The translations under genes and the position numbers were made by a program. Shown piece by piece: positions 5,654 to 6,052 of a stretch of 6,052 bases of DNA. The DNA lies in the NCBI GenBank assembly GCA_028699735.1, contig JAQVUB010000175.1:1-6052 (forward strand). Direction: 5' to 3'. The DNA comes from Lentisphaeria bacterium (GTDB lineage Bacteria > Verrucomicrobiota > Lentisphaeria > Oligosphaerales > Oligosphaeraceae). Every line of letters begins with the position of its first letter. Within the stretch, counting starts at the first letter, position 1. Under the pieces are notes generated by a model that was not told the DNA's origin, searched no databases, and saw nothing but the letters and a program-made list of their open reading frames with translations.

Positions 5654-5920
5654 CCCTATGTGGTAATTTCCCTCCATATTCCCTCCGACGATCAACAACA
5701 AGGAGGGAAATGGATCCGTGTGTCGATGGCGTTTTAATGCCTCCGATGGCGACGGGAAAGCGGAAAAGGAGGTATAGCCGGCTCCTCTTCTTCCGTCCGG
5801 CCCTATGTGGTACTTTCCCTCCTTGTCGTTTCCGTCGGAGGAAATATGGAGCGCCGGCGTCTCGCCGGCTCCCCCTGGTCCGTGCAAGCTTGTGTGGTCA
5901 TTTCCCTCCTCGTCGTCTTA
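5654..5920. repeat. Three-copy hairpin repeat cluster with TRTGTGGT...TTTCCCTCC units
   Basis: The word TATGTGGTNNTTTCCCTCC or a close variant begins at 5657, 5804 and 5891, always followed by a purine-rich complement such as GGAGGGAAAT. In the first copy CCATATTCCCTCC (5674-5686) pairs with GGAGGGAAATGG (5702-5713): 12 pairs, one bulge, 15-base loop. The third copy has CCTCCT (5905-5910) against AGGAGG (5920-5925). Frames open on both strands here (5636-5887 minus, 5710-5988 plus) are low-complexity translations of the repeats and should not be annotated as genes. Confidence 0.75.
5848..5872. repeat. GC-rich hairpin (GCCGGC...GCCGGC)
   Basis: GCCGGC (5853-5858) and GCCGGC (5864-5869) pair across the loop GTCTC, extended by GGA (5848-5850) and TCC (5870-5872) with a two-base bulge. 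From memory this motif is very abundant in intergenic DNA of PVC-group bacteria. Here it lies inside the second hairpin-repeat unit. Confidence 0.65.
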
Positions 5921-5984
5921 GGAGGCAGAAGGCATCGCGGTTCGCTTTCATCACAACAAACAAGAAACACACAAAAAATCATAA

Positions 5985-6052
5985 ATGAGAAAGATTCTCA
6001 AGGATAGAAACTTGCGTGTCAGGTTTCAGAAAATCTTTCTGCAAAAACAAGA
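5985..6052. other. Possible gene end at the right window edge, strand undecided
   Basis: On the plus strand an ATG at 5985 opens a basic frame (MRKILKDRNLRVRFQKIFLQ...) to the edge of the window, but no Shine-Dalgarno sequence precedes it. On the minus strand a frame enters from the right and ends at the stop TCA 5979-5981, with a tail reading KPDTQVSILENLSHL. Both are short and neither is recognisable. CAGAAA (6027-6032) and TTTCTG (6036-6041) also form a small hairpin here. Confidence 0.22.

Overview
The window reads as part of a bacterial chromosome of moderate GC content. It carries dispersed repeats built on the words AACCACGAAAGGCACGAAAA and GAGCGCCGGCGTCTCGCCGG. From memory, such repeats are common in genomes of the PVC group (Lentisphaerota, Kiritimatiellota, Verrucomicrobiota) and some neighbouring environmental phyla. 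That placement is an inference and is not proven here; the mnmG gene would be the best marker to test it.

Layout, left to right. Positions 1-125 hold an 11-bp minisatellite that runs off the left edge. A minus-strand gene (143-1345) encodes a 400-residue HD-superfamily protein with two YfbR-like halves, of which only the C-terminal half keeps the metal ligands. The divergent gap 1346-1708 holds a candidate promoter and a long palindromic repeat (copy A). A plus-strand gene (1709-2398) encodes a lipoprotein with a TPR-like/coiled-coil region and a C-terminal LysM domain. It converges on minus-strand mnmG (2442-4262), which encodes the tRNA wobble-uridine modification flavoprotein. The next divergent gap, 4263-4681, holds a second, nearly perfect copy of the palindrome (copy B) and a leader with alternative hairpins. 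A two-gene plus-strand operon of unrecognised small proteins follows (4682-5062 and 5059-5436, ATGA overlap). A well-started 13-codon ORF (5446-5487) comes next and ends where repeat sequence begins. From about 5490 to 5984 there is no credible gene, only several repeat families. The right edge may hold the end of another gene, but the strand cannot be decided.

The genes do not form one obvious pathway: a nucleotidase-like HD protein, an envelope lipoprotein, a tRNA modification enzyme and an orphan pair. The unifying feature is repeat content. Both divergent intergenic regions carry a copy of the same roughly 125-bp palindromic element in the same orientation. Fragments resembling its right arm lie at the 3' ends of both minus-strand genes. 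The most novel items are this palindromic element, the orphan two-gene operon with its structured leader, and the internally duplicated HD protein.
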